Below are positions 48,393-57,683 of a DNA stretch of 57,683 nucleotides, in pieces. Numbering within the stretch: position 1 is the first letter of the stretch; every line of letters begins with the position of its first letter. A program made the translations under genes and the position numbers. The notes beneath the pieces are model-generated. The model worked only from the letters and a program-made list of their open reading frames with translations, searched no databases and was not told the origin of the DNA. This DNA is from Isotricha intestinalis (taxonomy: Eukaryota > Ciliophora > Litostomatea > Vestibuliferida > Isotrichidae), in assembly GCA_023807065.1 (NCBI GenBank), contig JAJJLU010003538.1, forward strand, positions 1-57,683, given 5' to 3'.

Positions 48393-50417
48393 TTAATTAG
48401 AATTTGTTGAAATTTTATTTTTTAATTTTTCATTTTCACCATCATCATCAAATTTATTTTTTTCATGTTTAATCATATAATCATACCCTTTTCTTTCTAA
48501 ACCAAAATCAGCTTCAAAAGTATAAGTAAAAGATAAAGATTTTCTTTGTTCTTCAGTGAATAAATGTTTTTCAATAATATTTAATTCATTTTGTGATTTT
48601 AAATAATGAACAATATCTAATAAGAATTGTATTTCTTTATAATTTTCATGTACTTGTTTAATTGTTTTTAAAGTATTTTTTTTGCATATAAAATCACTAA
48701 AAAAACCAGGAACTTTAATTACTCTTAATTGAGGTTTTGGAATAAAAAGCATTTTTCTTCCTTTTCTTGTTTGTACTTTTCTAAATGACAAAAATCTTTT
48801 ATTACCTTTATTATTTTCTTGAAGTTTAGAATTTTTTTCATTTTTTTCTCTTGTTGTTGTTACTTTTGGTTTCTTTTTCTCTTTCTCATCATGAATAAAA
48901 CTTATTTTTTCTCTTTTTATTAAATTTCCTTCTTTAATTGAACCTCCTTTTATCCTTTGCATTGTTTCTTTTTTTCTTAAATTTTTCTTTGGTCCTCTGT
49001 ATAATAAAGATTTTGTTTTTTTAACATTTCCATATTCATTTAAAAAAAAATTATCTTTTAAAACACTATTTTTCTCATTTGACATTAAATTATTATTTTT
49101 ATTAGAATCTTTATTAAGTATAGAATTATCATCATTTAAAATATTTGATTTACATTCTGATTTTTCTTCTAAAGATCTCATTTTAATTTTATTATTTAAA
49201 AATATTTGATCTTTACTTAATATTCTATATTTTTGTTCCATAATTTTTGAAGATGAATTAATTTCTATATTACTTAAATTAGAAAAAAGTGTTTCAATAT
49301 TATTTTTTGCAACATTATTCTTGGTTAAATTATATATTTTTCTCACTTCTTTTAATCTAATTTCGCTTTCATCTAAATTAAAAAATTCTAATATATAATT
49401 TTTATATAATAATATTCTAATAAAATAAACAGAATATTCTCCAAGTAATAAAATAATTTTTAACATTCCTCCAACATTTGAAAAAATAGTTTGTAGTTTA
49501 ATATATGATCTTTTATAAATTTCTTTTTTAGGAGAAGCACATAATGTTAAAGATAAAAAATGTTCTGAATCTCTAAAATCAATATCATTTTGAATATCAT
49601 CATAAGCAGTAAAATTTAGAGATTTTTTATTATCGAAAAAATAACCTGAATCTGTTATAATTTCTATTAATTTTATATAAAGAAATAATTCTTCATAATA
49701 TTTTATTGAAAATGATTTATATAAATTTTTTATATATGTTCTATATGGTTTTAAGTATTTTCCTGGTTCAAAAATATTATCTAAAATAAAAAGTCCAATA
49801 TAACCTCCATTTAAATTTTCATTTATTTCATTAATTGATTTACAAGGTTTTTCATTTTTTGTTGAATTTTCACATTTTGAAAAATTTAATCTAATATAAT
49901 TCCAATATTCTTTCATATAATCACCTTTTAATATTTTATCTTCAAAATTCTCCAAACAATATAGATTATTTAAAGTAATATTATTAAAATAATTAGGTAA
50001 TAATTCAAAGTCATATTCATTACATTTTGTAATTTTTAATGGTATATTTTCCAAATTATAAATTCCATTAGATTTTAAAGTTAATTTTGTATAATATGCT
50101 TCAACTTTATAAATACTTTCATCTATATAATTTTTAAATTCTTTTGTTTGTAAACTGAAAACAAATAAGAAATCATTTTTATTTAATTCAACTTCAGGAA
50201 TTTCATCATAATAAACTATTGATTGAATGTCAGGAGATTTATGATTTATCATTTGATTGAAAAATACAGACATATATATTAGAATTAATATTATACATAG
50301 TATTGTTAAAGAAGAACCTATTTGAGTCTGAAAAGTTCTTCTTCCTCTTATTGTAAAAAGAGGAGGAATTCCAAAAATATCTAACTGACTTAAAAAAGAA
50401 TATTCATATTTTCCCAT
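48393..50417 (-). CDS. Two-membrane-segment protein family, paralogue A
   Basis: 674 residues. The conserved N-terminus (LDIFGIPPLFTIRGRRTFQT) leads into a hydrophobic helix at about 35-60. A large ectodomain-like part to about 300 has Cys and N-glycosylation sequons. A conserved block then precedes and includes a second helix (NVGGMLKIILLLGEYSVYFI, about 313-332) and ends with FFNLDESEIRLKEVR. The next 190 residues are Lys/Asn/Ser-rich and differ freely between paralogues. The C-terminal 110 residues (IKVPGFFSDFICKKNTLKTI and following) are conserved again. Both termini should be cytosolic. No function is known; copies of this kind occur in ciliates to my recollection. It is head-to-head with paralogue B. 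Confidence 0.75.
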   Translation of the reverse strand: MGKYEYSFLSQLDIFGIPPLFTIRGRRTFQTQIGSSLTILCIILILIYMSVFFNQMINHKSPDIQSIVYYDEIPEVELNKNDFLFVFSLQTKEFKNYIDESIYKVEAYYTKLTLKSNGIYNLENIPLKITKCNEYDFELLPNYFNNITLNNLYCLENFEDKILKGDYMKEYWNYIRLNFSKCENSTKNEKPCKSINEINENLNGGYIGLFILDNIFEPGKYLKPYRTYIKNLYKSFSIKYYEELFLYIKLIEIITDSGYFFDNKKSLNFTAYDDIQNDIDFRDSEHFLSLTLCASPKKEIYKRSYIKLQTIFSNVGGMLKIILLLGEYSVYFIRILLYKNYILEFFNLDESEIRLKEVRKIYNLTKNNVAKNNIETLFSNLSNIEINSSSKIMEQKYRILSKDQIFLNNKIKMRSLEEKSECKSNILNDDNSILNKDSNKNNNLMSNEKNSVLKDNFFLNEYGNVKKTKSLLYRGPKKNLRKKETMQRIKGGSIKEGNLIKREKISFIHDEKEKKKPKVTTTREKNEKNSKLQENNKGNKRFLSFRKVQTRKGRKMLFIPKPQLRVIKVPGFFSDFICKKNTLKTIKQVHENYKEIQFLLDIVHYLKSQNELNIIEKHLFTEEQRKSLSFTYTFEADFGLERKGYDYMIKHEKNKFDDDGENEKLKNKISTNSN

Positions 50418-50943
50418 TTAAATTATCTTATCATATTTTTAATTATTTAGCTCGAATATTGGAAAAAAAAAATAAAAATGGTATAAATAATTAATTTATG
50501 AAAAATTGTCATCATGTTTAAAGTATGTTAATTATTTTAAATGTTAGCTTTTTTTACCCTTTTAATAAATATTTTGTATTTATTTATTTATATTTTTTTT
50601 AATAAATTAATATATAAAGAATCCTTCAATCTTAGATTATATAATAATAAAACAAATAAATATTGAATTGTGTATTAATAAAATCGGTACGATTATTTAA
50701 ATTAAATGAAATGATACATAAATATTGATTAAATAAATTTATATTAATTCAAATAATAAATATTAAATATATTTTTCAATATTTAATTTTTTCTTTTTAA
50801 TAAATAAAATCCCATTCAAAAAATTAGAAATAAGAAAAAATAAAAATATTATATTGATTATATTTAAGAATTATATTATATATTTATCAACAAATTTTTT
50901 ATTTTTTTCAAATAAATCAATTTAAAATTAAAACATAATAAAA
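50418..50943. other. Divergent intergenic region, 526 bp, no gene seen
   Basis: Holds the promoters of paralogues A (minus) and B (plus). Almost pure A/T. No inverted repeat or RNA gene was seen. Confidence 0.6.
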
Positions 50944-52929
50944 ATGAGTAAATATGAATATTCTTGTTTTAAAAGATTGGATATTTTTGGTGCTCCTCCT
51001 CTTTTTACAATAAGAGGAAAATCAACCTTTCAAACTCTAATAGGTTCATGTTTATCATTGATATGTATTTTTTTAATGACAATTTATGTATTAGTGTTTT
51101 TAAATCAAATGATTAATCATAAATCTCCTGATTTAAGATCTACAATTTATTATGATGAAATTCCTCAAGAAATACAATTAAAAAAGAATAATTTTTCTTT
51201 TGTCTTTGGATTACAAACAAAAGAATTTGTTAATTATATTGATGAAAGTGTTTATAAAGTACAAGCATATCAAACAAAAATAAAAATAAATAAAAATGGA
51301 TTTTATAATATCACAAAAGAAAATTTGAAAATAATTACATGTAAAGATAATATTTTCCAAATAATTCCTGAAAATTTTAAACAATTACCATTAAATAATT
51401 TATATTGTATAGATAATGATATAATTTTAAAAGGAGAATATATGAAAGAAGAATGGAATTATATAAGATTAAATTTTTCAAAATGTGAAAATTCAACAGA
51501 AAATAAATGTAAATCTGAAGAAGAAATAAATAAATTATTAAGTGGAGGATATATTGGTATTTTTATACCAGATTATAGTTTTGAACCAACAAAATACTTT
51601 GCTCCATATAATCCGTATATTAAAAATGTGTATAAAGCTTTCTCAATTAAATATTTTGAAGATATTTTTTTTTATTTTAAATCAGTTCAAATCATAACTG
51701 ATTCAGGTTATTTTTTTGAAGATAAAAAAATAATTAAATTTGCAACTTATGATTATATTCAAAATGATATTGATTTTAGAGAATCAAAACATTTTCTATC
51801 ATTAACAATAAGAGTTTCATCAAAAAGAGAAGTTCATGAAAGAAATTATATTAAACTTCAAGAAATTGTTTCTAATGTAGGAGGAATGTTAAAAATAGTT
51901 TTATTGTTTGGAGAATATTCTGTCTACTTTATAAGAATGTTATTATATAAAAATTATATCTTAGAATTTTTTAATTTAGATGAAAGTGAAATTAGATTAA
52001 AAGAAGTAAGAAAAATATATAATATACCAAAAGGAAAATCAAATATAGAAAATTTATTTTCAAATTTAAGTAAACATAGTTTAGGTAATAATGGATTACA
52101 AATTATAGAGGAAAAATCAGAAAGTATTCAAAATAATGAAGAGAGTTTAAATAAAAATATTAAAAGAGAAAATAGTTTTGTGCTTTCGAAGAAAAGTAGT
52201 AAATTTGAAAATAATTTTGTTATAGAAAAGAAAGGAACATTTTCAAGTTATAATTCAAATAAAGAAACAAGAAAATTATTTTATAGGGGTATAACAGCAA
52301 ATATGAATAATATACCATCACAATTAAATTCTATAAATTCAATGATTTCAAACGTAAATGTTCCTTACAATAGACAAAAAAGTGCGGTGTCAGATAATCC
52401 AAGAAAAAATAATATATTAACAAATAATGCTGTTTCTTATGAAAGACAAAAAAGTGGTTTTTACACAAATAATAACGGTATTAAAATATCTCAAAGAAAA
52501 TCAATGAATTCTGTTGGAACTTCTAATTTGGATAGTAAATCTGATTTAAATTTATTACATAAAAGCACAAAGAAAAATTTGATGCCAAAAACTCAATTAA
52601 GAGTAATTAAAGTTCCTGGTTTTTGTGTTGATTTTGTATGTAAAAAAAATACTTTAAAAATTATTAAACAAGTTAATGAAAATTATAAAGAAATACAATT
52701 CTTATTAGATATTGTTCATTATTTAAAATCACAAAATGAAATAAATATTATGGAAAAATGTTTTTTCACTGAAGAACAAAGAAGAATTTTATCCTACACT
52801 TATTCTTTTGAAGCTGACTTTAAATTAGAAAGAGAAGGTTATGATTATATGATTAAACATGAAAAAAATAAATTTGATGAGAAAGATGAAAATGAAACCA
52901 GTCAAAAAAGCTTATTACAGTTACAATAA
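50944..52929 (+). CDS. Two-membrane-segment protein family, paralogue B
   Basis: 661 residues with the same layout as paralogue A: DIFGAPPLFTIRGKSTFQT at the N-terminus, a first helix at about 36-60, an ectodomain-like region with paired Cys (CENSTENKCKS), a second helix within NVGGMLKIVLLFGEYSVYFI, then FFNLDESEIRLKEVR. The linker at about 375-545 is Ser/Asn-rich and carries two related RQKSxxSxN-type elements (NRQKSAVSDN and ERQKSGFYTN) that could be phosphosites. The C-terminal conserved block is IKVPGFCVDFVCKKNTLKII and the residues after it. The segment 51803-52011 is identical at DNA level to paralogue C. Function is unknown; a membrane scaffold or receptor is possible. Confidence 0.75.
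   Translation: MSKYEYSCFKRLDIFGAPPLFTIRGKSTFQTLIGSCLSLICIFLMTIYVLVFLNQMINHKSPDLRSTIYYDEIPQEIQLKKNNFSFVFGLQTKEFVNYIDESVYKVQAYQTKIKINKNGFYNITKENLKIITCKDNIFQIIPENFKQLPLNNLYCIDNDIILKGEYMKEEWNYIRLNFSKCENSTENKCKSEEEINKLLSGGYIGIFIPDYSFEPTKYFAPYNPYIKNVYKAFSIKYFEDIFFYFKSVQIITDSGYFFEDKKIIKFATYDYIQNDIDFRESKHFLSLTIRVSSKREVHERNYIKLQEIVSNVGGMLKIVLLFGEYSVYFIRMLLYKNYILEFFNLDESEIRLKEVRKIYNIPKGKSNIENLFSNLSKHSLGNNGLQIIEEKSESIQNNEESLNKNIKRENSFVLSKKSSKFENNFVIEKKGTFSSYNSNKETRKLFYRGITANMNNIPSQLNSINSMISNVNVPYNRQKSAVSDNPRKNNILTNNAVSYERQKSGFYTNNNGIKISQRKSMNSVGTSNLDSKSDLNLLHKSTKKNLMPKTQLRVIKVPGFCVDFVCKKNTLKIIKQVNENYKEIQFLLDIVHYLKSQNEINIMEKCFFTEEQRRILSYTYSFEADFKLEREGYDYMIKHEKNKFDEKDENETSQKSLLQLQ
51803..52011 (+). repeat. 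209-nt block identical to 55606-55814 (opposite strand)
   Basis: Every base of this segment in paralogue B matches the reverse complement of 55606-55814 in paralogue C. Sequence on both sides diverges at once. It encodes the end of the ectodomain, the second membrane helix and the LDESEIRLKEVR block. Paralogue A differs from both at many positions in the same block. Confidence 0.97.
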
Positions 52930-53457
52930 TAAAAATTATATTTAAAAATGTATAATATTCTCAATTATAAATAATAATATTTATTTATCTTTTCTAAATA
53001 TTAATTAAATGAGTATAAATAATGTTATCTATTATTTTAAATGATGAAAAAATTTCATCAAAAAAAAGAAAGAATGTTATTTTTGATATTTTTAATATTT
53101 TAATAAATCAAATATTTTGAATCAATTTAAAAAAAATTTTATAAATACTTGTTTTTTGAAAAGAGAACACATTCATTTTTTGACTAATATATATAATAGA
53201 ATATAGATTATAAACAAAATGAAAGGAATGGAAGAAAAATAATAAATTGGTTGTAGAAGAAACTATTTATAAAAATGAGTAAAAAAAGAAATATTTATTA
53301 TTGTAATAATCATTTCATATATCTTTTTTGAATTAATTTTGGATTTAAATATTAATAAATATTTTCTCCTTTAATTAGAAAATTTCAAAATATTTAATCA
53401 ATTTAAATTATTGATTTTATAAATAATAAAAATTAATTTAATTTTTTAATTAATAAA
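52930..53457. other. Intergenic, 528 bp, no gene seen
   Basis: Spacer between two plus-strand genes, A/T-rich, with only frames shorter than about 20 codons. Confidence 0.6.
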
Positions 53458-54546
53458 ATGAGATATCTTGAAATAGGAGAAATTAGAATATTTTTATTAT
53501 TTCCCTTTCTTCATCCTATATTTTGTTTTATAAAATCAAATTTCGAATTAAAAATAAAAGATTTTTTCCCATCATATAAAAATTTACCAAATTCTCTGAT
53601 TTCTTGTTGTTTAGTACATATTTCTTTACTAATTCAAATTTTTCCAGAAATAATATCAAGAATAAGACAAAAGAGGAAAAATTTAGATTTAATACAAAGA
53701 AAAATAGAAAAAAAAAAATTTATTTTTTCAGATATTAACTTATTGAATTATAAAGCAATTGGATTAATTTTTATATCAAATTTATTCTTTTTTTATCCTG
53801 GGTTTTTAGAATCATATATTGCAAAGGATACACAATTTTATTTTTATTTAGCTCGTTTTTCATTGTTATTTTTTTCAGCAACACAATGTTATTTTGTTTT
53901 AAATATGAAAATTTATTCACATCAACAAATAAGTATGATAATAATGTTTTGTGGTACACTTTTTTTCATTTTAATTACAAAAAGTTATAAGGAATTTGGA
54001 TTAATTGAATTTCTTTTTCAAATTATGCTTGATTTTTTAGTTGCTTTATCCCTTTGTATTGATAAATATATCCTTGAAGTTTATTATATTTCTCCATTTA
54101 TGATTTTATTCATTCAAGGAATTTTTGGTATTATTCTTGATTTTCTTATTATATTTATATTAAATAAATTAGATGTATTAATTTTAAGTGATTTTTCATT
54201 TTATTTGAAGAAAGTTAATATTTTAAATATACTAATGTATTCTTTTTTTTACTCACTTACTAAAATATTTATTTTACTCACAAATTTTTATTTCAGTCCA
54301 ACAATGGTTTCAGTTTCAGATTATATTTCTGCTTTTGCTTTGGATTTATATAGTGATAATAAATGGTATAAAATTATTGGATATTTTATTCTTCTTGTTG
54401 GTTGTTTTGTATATAATGAAATTATCATTATTAATTATTGTGATTTAAATAAATTTACTAAAAGAGAAATATCAAGAAGAAGTATAAAAGAATCTCAAAT
54501 TAAACCTTTTACCGAAGAAGAATCATTATCTGAAAGTGAAAATTAA
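53458..54546 (+). CDS. Polytopic membrane transporter, SLC35/DMT-like
   Basis: 362 residues with about nine to ten hydrophobic helices spread evenly, and cytosolic-looking loops (RIRQKRKNLDLIQRKIEKKK at about 61-80). The segment FYFSPTMVSVSDYISAFALD followed by a helix and a polar tail matches the last-helices pattern of SLC35F-type members of the drug/metabolite transporter superfamily. These carry nucleotide sugars or small metabolites across Golgi, ER or plasma membrane. The C-terminal tail is Ser/Glu-rich (EEESLSESEN). Substrate cannot be read from sequence. It sits between paralogues B and C of the membrane family. Confidence 0.72.
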   Translation: MRYLEIGEIRIFLLFPFLHPIFCFIKSNFELKIKDFFPSYKNLPNSLISCCLVHISLLIQIFPEIISRIRQKRKNLDLIQRKIEKKKFIFSDINLLNYKAIGLIFISNLFFFYPGFLESYIAKDTQFYFYLARFSLLFFSATQCYFVLNMKIYSHQQISMIIMFCGTLFFILITKSYKEFGLIEFLFQIMLDFLVALSLCIDKYILEVYYISPFMILFIQGIFGIILDFLIIFILNKLDVLILSDFSFYLKKVNILNILMYSFFYSLTKIFILLTNFYFSPTMVSVSDYISAFALDLYSDNKWYKIIGYFILLVGCFVYNEIIIINYCDLNKFTKREISRRSIKESQIKPFTEEESLSESEN

Positions 54547-54786
54547 AATATTTCAAAAATTTTTGGAAAAAAATTCTGAAAATATCTTGAATCTTAATTA
54601 CAATGGAATTATTAAATCTTTTTTATCATTTTTTAGTATTTTAATCTAATAAAACAAAATAATAATAAATAATATTTACATTAAAGTTACATAAATAATT
54701 TAAAGAATTCTAAATTAATTTATATGAAAAATAAATATCAAATAAATTTTTATTATTTTTTTAGTTATCAAACTAATTATTTTGAC

Positions 54787-56682
54787 TTAATCAACAGAAT
54801 CTTTTTTATCAAATTGATTTTTTTTATGTTTAATCATATATTCATATCCTTTTCTTTCTAATTTAAAGTCAGCTTTAAAAGTATAAGTATAAGATAAAGC
54901 TTTTCTTTGTTCTTCAGTGAATAAATATTTTCCAATAATATTTAATTCATTTTGTGATTTTAAATAATGAACAATATCTAATAAGAATTGTATTTCTTTA
55001 TAATTTTCATTAACTTGTTTAATAATTTTTAAAGTATTTTTTTTACATACAAAATCAGAACAAAAACCAGGAACTTTAATTATTCTTAATTGAGTATTAG
55101 GAATAATTATTTGATTTTTTAATTTATATACTCTATTTAAAGTATTTATGTCACTAAGATTTATTTTTTTGCTGTTTCGAAAACAATTTTTTGTGGAAAT
55201 TATTGTATTCAATTTAATGTTTTTTTTTTGATTTATATTTGTACTAAATAAATTATGATTTCCAGTAAATTTATATAGAAGAGTATTTGTTATTTTTGGA
55301 TCTTTTTTTTTTGTTTCTTTTTTCTGAATAATATCAGAATTTAATAAATAATTGTTTTTTGGAACTGTAAGTTGGTCATTTGAATGTATTGAAATATCTT
55401 TATTTGATGAATTATTATTCATCATAAAATATTCATCAAATGAATTTACACTTTTATTTTCAAAATTTTCATTTATAATTTGAAAATGAATTTTTTTTTC
55501 TTTTGAATTTGGTTGATTTTTATTAATTAAATTATCAGTTATGATACTTAAATTAGGAACATTAATATTTAAAGCTGTTTTGTTTTTTTGTAATTTATAA
55601 ATTGATCTTACTTCTTTTAATCTAATTTCACTTTCATCTAAATTAAAAAATTCTAAGATATAATTTTTATATAATAACATTCTTATAAAGTAGACAGAAT
55701 ATTCTCCAAACAATAAAACTATTTTTAACATTCCTCCTACATTAGAAACAATTTCTTGAAGTTTAATATAATTTCTTTCATGAACTTCTCTTTTTGATGA
55801 AACTCTTATTGTTATAGATAAAAAATTAATTAAATCATTTAAATCTAAATCATTTTGAGAATAATCATAAGAAGCAAAATAAATAGATTGTTTATCATCA
55901 AAAAAATAACCTGAATCTGTTATAATTTCAACTAATTTAAAATATAAGACAATATTTTCAAAAAATTTCATTGAAATACCTTCGTATAAATTCCTCACAT
56001 AAGTTTTATATGGATTATTAAAGTTTATAGGTTCAAAACTATAATCTGGAAAAAACATTCCTATAAATCCTTCATTTAATATTTCATTAATTTCATCCTC
56101 TGATTTACATTTATTTTTATTTTCTGTTGAATTTACACATTTCATAAAATTTAATTTAATATAATTTAAAGATTCTTGCATAAAATCACCTTTTAAACTT
56201 ATATTATTATTTAAACAATATAAATTATCTATTGGTAATTTTTTAAATTTATCAGGTATTATTTCAAATTTATATTCATCACATTTAATAATTGTTAACG
56301 GTTCATTTTCATAATTATAAATCCCATTTTTATTTAATATTAATTTTGATTGATATGCATTAACATTATAAATTCTATCATCAATAAAATTTTTATAATC
56401 TTTACTTTGTAATCCAAAAACAAATGAAAAATTATTTTTATTTAAATCCATATCAGGTGGTTTTTCTTTATAATATATTGATGAATTCAAATTTGGAGAT
56501 TTATGATGTGTCATTTGTTTTAATAAAACTGATATATATATTATAATAAAGGTAATACATATTATTGTTAAAGATGCTCCAATTTGAGTTTGAAATGTAG
56601 ATCTTCCTCTTATTGTAAATAAAGGAGGAATACCAAATATATCAATTAATTTAAAACAAGGATATCGATAATTTTTATTCAT
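54787..56682 (-). CDS. Two-membrane-segment protein family, paralogue C
   Basis: 631 residues with the family layout: IDIFGIPPLFTIRGRSTFQT at the N-terminus, first helix at about 35-60, ectodomain-like region with Cys and sequons (CVNSTENKNKC), second helix within NVGGMLKIVLLFGEYSVYFI, FFNLDESEIRLKEVR, a Lys/Asn-rich linker of about 160 residues unlike those of A and B, and the C-terminal IKVPGFCSDFVCKKNTLKII block. The C-terminus is closest to paralogue A at DNA level in places (a 78-nt identical run near 54936-55013 versus the matching part of A), while the second-helix block is identical to B. It is therefore a mosaic. Convergent with the DMT-like gene, stops 240 bp apart. Confidence 0.75.
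   Translation of the reverse strand: MNKNYRYPCFKLIDIFGIPPLFTIRGRSTFQTQIGASLTIICITFIIIYISVLLKQMTHHKSPNLNSSIYYKEKPPDMDLNKNNFSFVFGLQSKDYKNFIDDRIYNVNAYQSKLILNKNGIYNYENEPLTIIKCDEYKFEIIPDKFKKLPIDNLYCLNNNISLKGDFMQESLNYIKLNFMKCVNSTENKNKCKSEDEINEILNEGFIGMFFPDYSFEPINFNNPYKTYVRNLYEGISMKFFENIVLYFKLVEIITDSGYFFDDKQSIYFASYDYSQNDLDLNDLINFLSITIRVSSKREVHERNYIKLQEIVSNVGGMLKIVLLFGEYSVYFIRMLLYKNYILEFFNLDESEIRLKEVRSIYKLQKNKTALNINVPNLSIITDNLINKNQPNSKEKKIHFQIINENFENKSVNSFDEYFMMNNNSSNKDISIHSNDQLTVPKNNYLLNSDIIQKKETKKKDPKITNTLLYKFTGNHNLFSTNINQKKNIKLNTIISTKNCFRNSKKINLSDINTLNRVYKLKNQIIIPNTQLRIIKVPGFCSDFVCKKNTLKIIKQVNENYKEIQFLLDIVHYLKSQNELNIIGKYLFTEEQRKALSYTYTFKADFKLERKGYEYMIKHKKNQFDKKDSVD
55606..55814 (-). repeat. 209-nt block identical to 51803-52011 (opposite strand)
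   Basis: Partner of the block in paralogue B, about 3.6 kb away in inverted orientation. Identity is perfect over 209 bases and ends sharply at both sides. Confidence 0.97.
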
Positions 56683-57323
56683 TTTTATAAATTGTTTAAA
56701 TATATTTAAAGAAAATTATAATTTAAATTTTCTGAATAATTATTATATTTTAATTTATAGAAATATTTTTATAGTTTTATTGTTGAAAATTTTGATTTTT
56801 TATTGAATAAAAATAATATTTGAAAAGAATAAAAAAAAAATCTATTTTTCACTTTTTAGTAGAATTATTGTGATTTATAAACTAAGTTTTCTTAATATAT
56901 CAATGATTTAAAAATTATAAAAGTTCTTGTTTGTATTGATAAAAACATTTAAAATGTAATTTTGAGAAAAAATATTTTAATTAATTAAGCTTTTCTTAAT
57001 TGCTTATTATTGATTTTAATTTTGAAATAATAAATTGAATTTATAATATCATATTCTTAAAGAATTTTAAGACTTCTAAATTTAATTTTTTTATTATTTT
57101 TTAATTAAAAACTCGAACTGTTATTTCTTAAAGATATTTTTATATAGAAATATTAATCTGTTTGTAGTAGATTTAATTTTAAGAAATGATTTATTTTGTA
57201 AATTTTTAAATGAGCAAATTAGGGATAAATATATTTGATAATAATGTTTTTTAATACTCTTTATTAATTTTTATAAAAAATTTTGAAATAAAAATAAATA
57301 TTTTTTTATAAAATAAACTAAAA
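56683..57323. other. Divergent intergenic region, 641 bp, no gene seen
   Basis: Between paralogue C (minus) and the partial plus-strand gene at the window end. A/T-rich. No motif, repeat or RNA gene recognised. Confidence 0.6.
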
Positions 57324-57683
57324 ATGGTATTTTTTATTATTTTATTTTTTTTTCAATCACATATTATCAGAAATCAAATAACTGTCTCAAACTGTCAATA
57401 TGGAATTCCTTTATATGATGAAGGATTTATTCAATTCATTTGTAATGGAGATATGTTTTGTAATGGTAATCTAATAAATTATCATGGCAAGCTTGTTCAT
57501 ACAATTCACACAGGATCACCTATACTTTATGCTCATCATATAATAACAGCTAGTATTTCTAATCAAGTAATAACATATTACCAAGTAAGATTAAGAAATG
57601 CTGGTATTTATTATGCCCAAAATATAATTTATAAATTAAAAGATAATGGAAATGTTTGTTTTTTTCAAATGAATGTTTTAGGT
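57324..57683 (+). CDS. Secreted or surface protein, 5' part only (cut by window end)
   Basis: 120 codons are open from the ATG at 57324 to the last base of the window with no stop. The N-terminus is a short hydrophobic signal (MVFFIILFFFQSHII). The rest looks like the beginning of a beta-rich extracellular domain, with Cys at about residues 24, 40, 46 and 111, several Gly and aromatic residues, and SPILYAHHIITASISNQV. GC content is higher than in the flanks, which supports coding. No family is recognised from this fragment. Confidence 0.75.
   Translation, partial: MVFFIILFFFQSHIIRNQITVSNCQYGIPLYDEGFIQFICNGDMFCNGNLINYHGKLVHTIHTGSPILYAHHIITASISNQVITYYQVRLRNAGIYYAQNIIYKLKDNGNVCFFQMNVLG

Noticed and set aside
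1..57683. CRISPR array, prokaryotic operon or prophage
   Set aside because: No direct-repeat/spacer pattern, no Shine-Dalgarno spacing, and the genes are eukaryotic singletons on both strands.
1..57683. Reassigned genetic code as in many ciliates (TAA/TAG = Gln)
   Set aside because: Conserved domains are intact without in-frame TAA or TAG, and genes terminate at TAA where family homology ends, so the standard code fits.

Overview
The window is a 57.7 kb piece of a very AT-rich, gene-dense nuclear genome of a protist, most likely a ciliate and plausibly an anaerobic gut or rumen ciliate. The eukaryotic character is clear: replication factor C, anoctamin, Rab, PP2C, Mei2-type RRM, GTPBP-type GTPase, Hsp110-like chaperone and a Pol III-type tRNA gene. 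Ciliate-like traits are one clear 27-nt GT-AG intron, nearly intronless genes, long Asn/Lys-rich insertions, large PAS plus membrane-segment proteins and cyclic-nucleotide-binding proteins of a kind common in ciliates. Stops are those of the standard code and almost all are TAA (one TGA, one TAG directly followed by TAA). The gut link is an inference: a secreted GH43 arabinanase-like enzyme and a malate dehydrogenase both look bacterial in origin, as expected where a protist lives among fibre-degrading bacteria.

Layout. 0.2-6.6 kb (all minus): an F-box-like protein, RFC3-type clamp-loader subunit, and an anoctamin whose true N-terminus lies across the intron. 7.0-20.1 kb: a Cys-rich membrane protein, a probable myristoylated PH-domain protein, PP2C, a small membrane protein, a tandem cyclic-nucleotide-binding protein, a DMT-like transporter, a Mei2-like RNA-binding protein and an unknown 697-residue protein. 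20.2 kb: tRNA-Glu(UUC). 20.9-26.6 kb: a BspA/DUF285 repeat protein, a tiny secreted four-cysteine peptide and the GH43 enzyme, separated by unusually long empty DNA. 27.0-35.4 kb: GTPBP-like GTPase, an RPKTG-motif protein, a Rab, a protein with SUMO-interaction-like motifs and an Hsp110-like protein. 36.2-44.9 kb: malate dehydrogenase with a signal-peptide-like N-terminus, a 1,834-residue PAS/multi-membrane sensor-like protein and a membrane-anchored alpha/beta hydrolase.

45.3-47.9 kb is a decayed zone: a protein-kinase pseudogene with at least four frameshifts, a roughly 50% GC 117-nt imperfect hairpin that stands out sharply from its surroundings, and a secreted Cys-rich gene with two in-frame stops. 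48.4-56.7 kb holds three paralogues of a two-membrane-segment family, interrupted by a DMT-like transporter. Two of these paralogues, on opposite strands, share a perfectly identical 209-nt block, a strong sign of recent gene conversion. The window ends inside another secreted-protein gene.

There is no operon logic. Genes are single units on both strands with short AT-only spacers, including two tight divergent pairs. The strongest candidates for something undescribed are the GC-rich hairpin at 46.5 kb, the four-cysteine secreted peptide at 25.0 kb, the signal-bearing malate dehydrogenase and the converting paralogue family. All functional calls come from reading motifs by eye; no database search was run.
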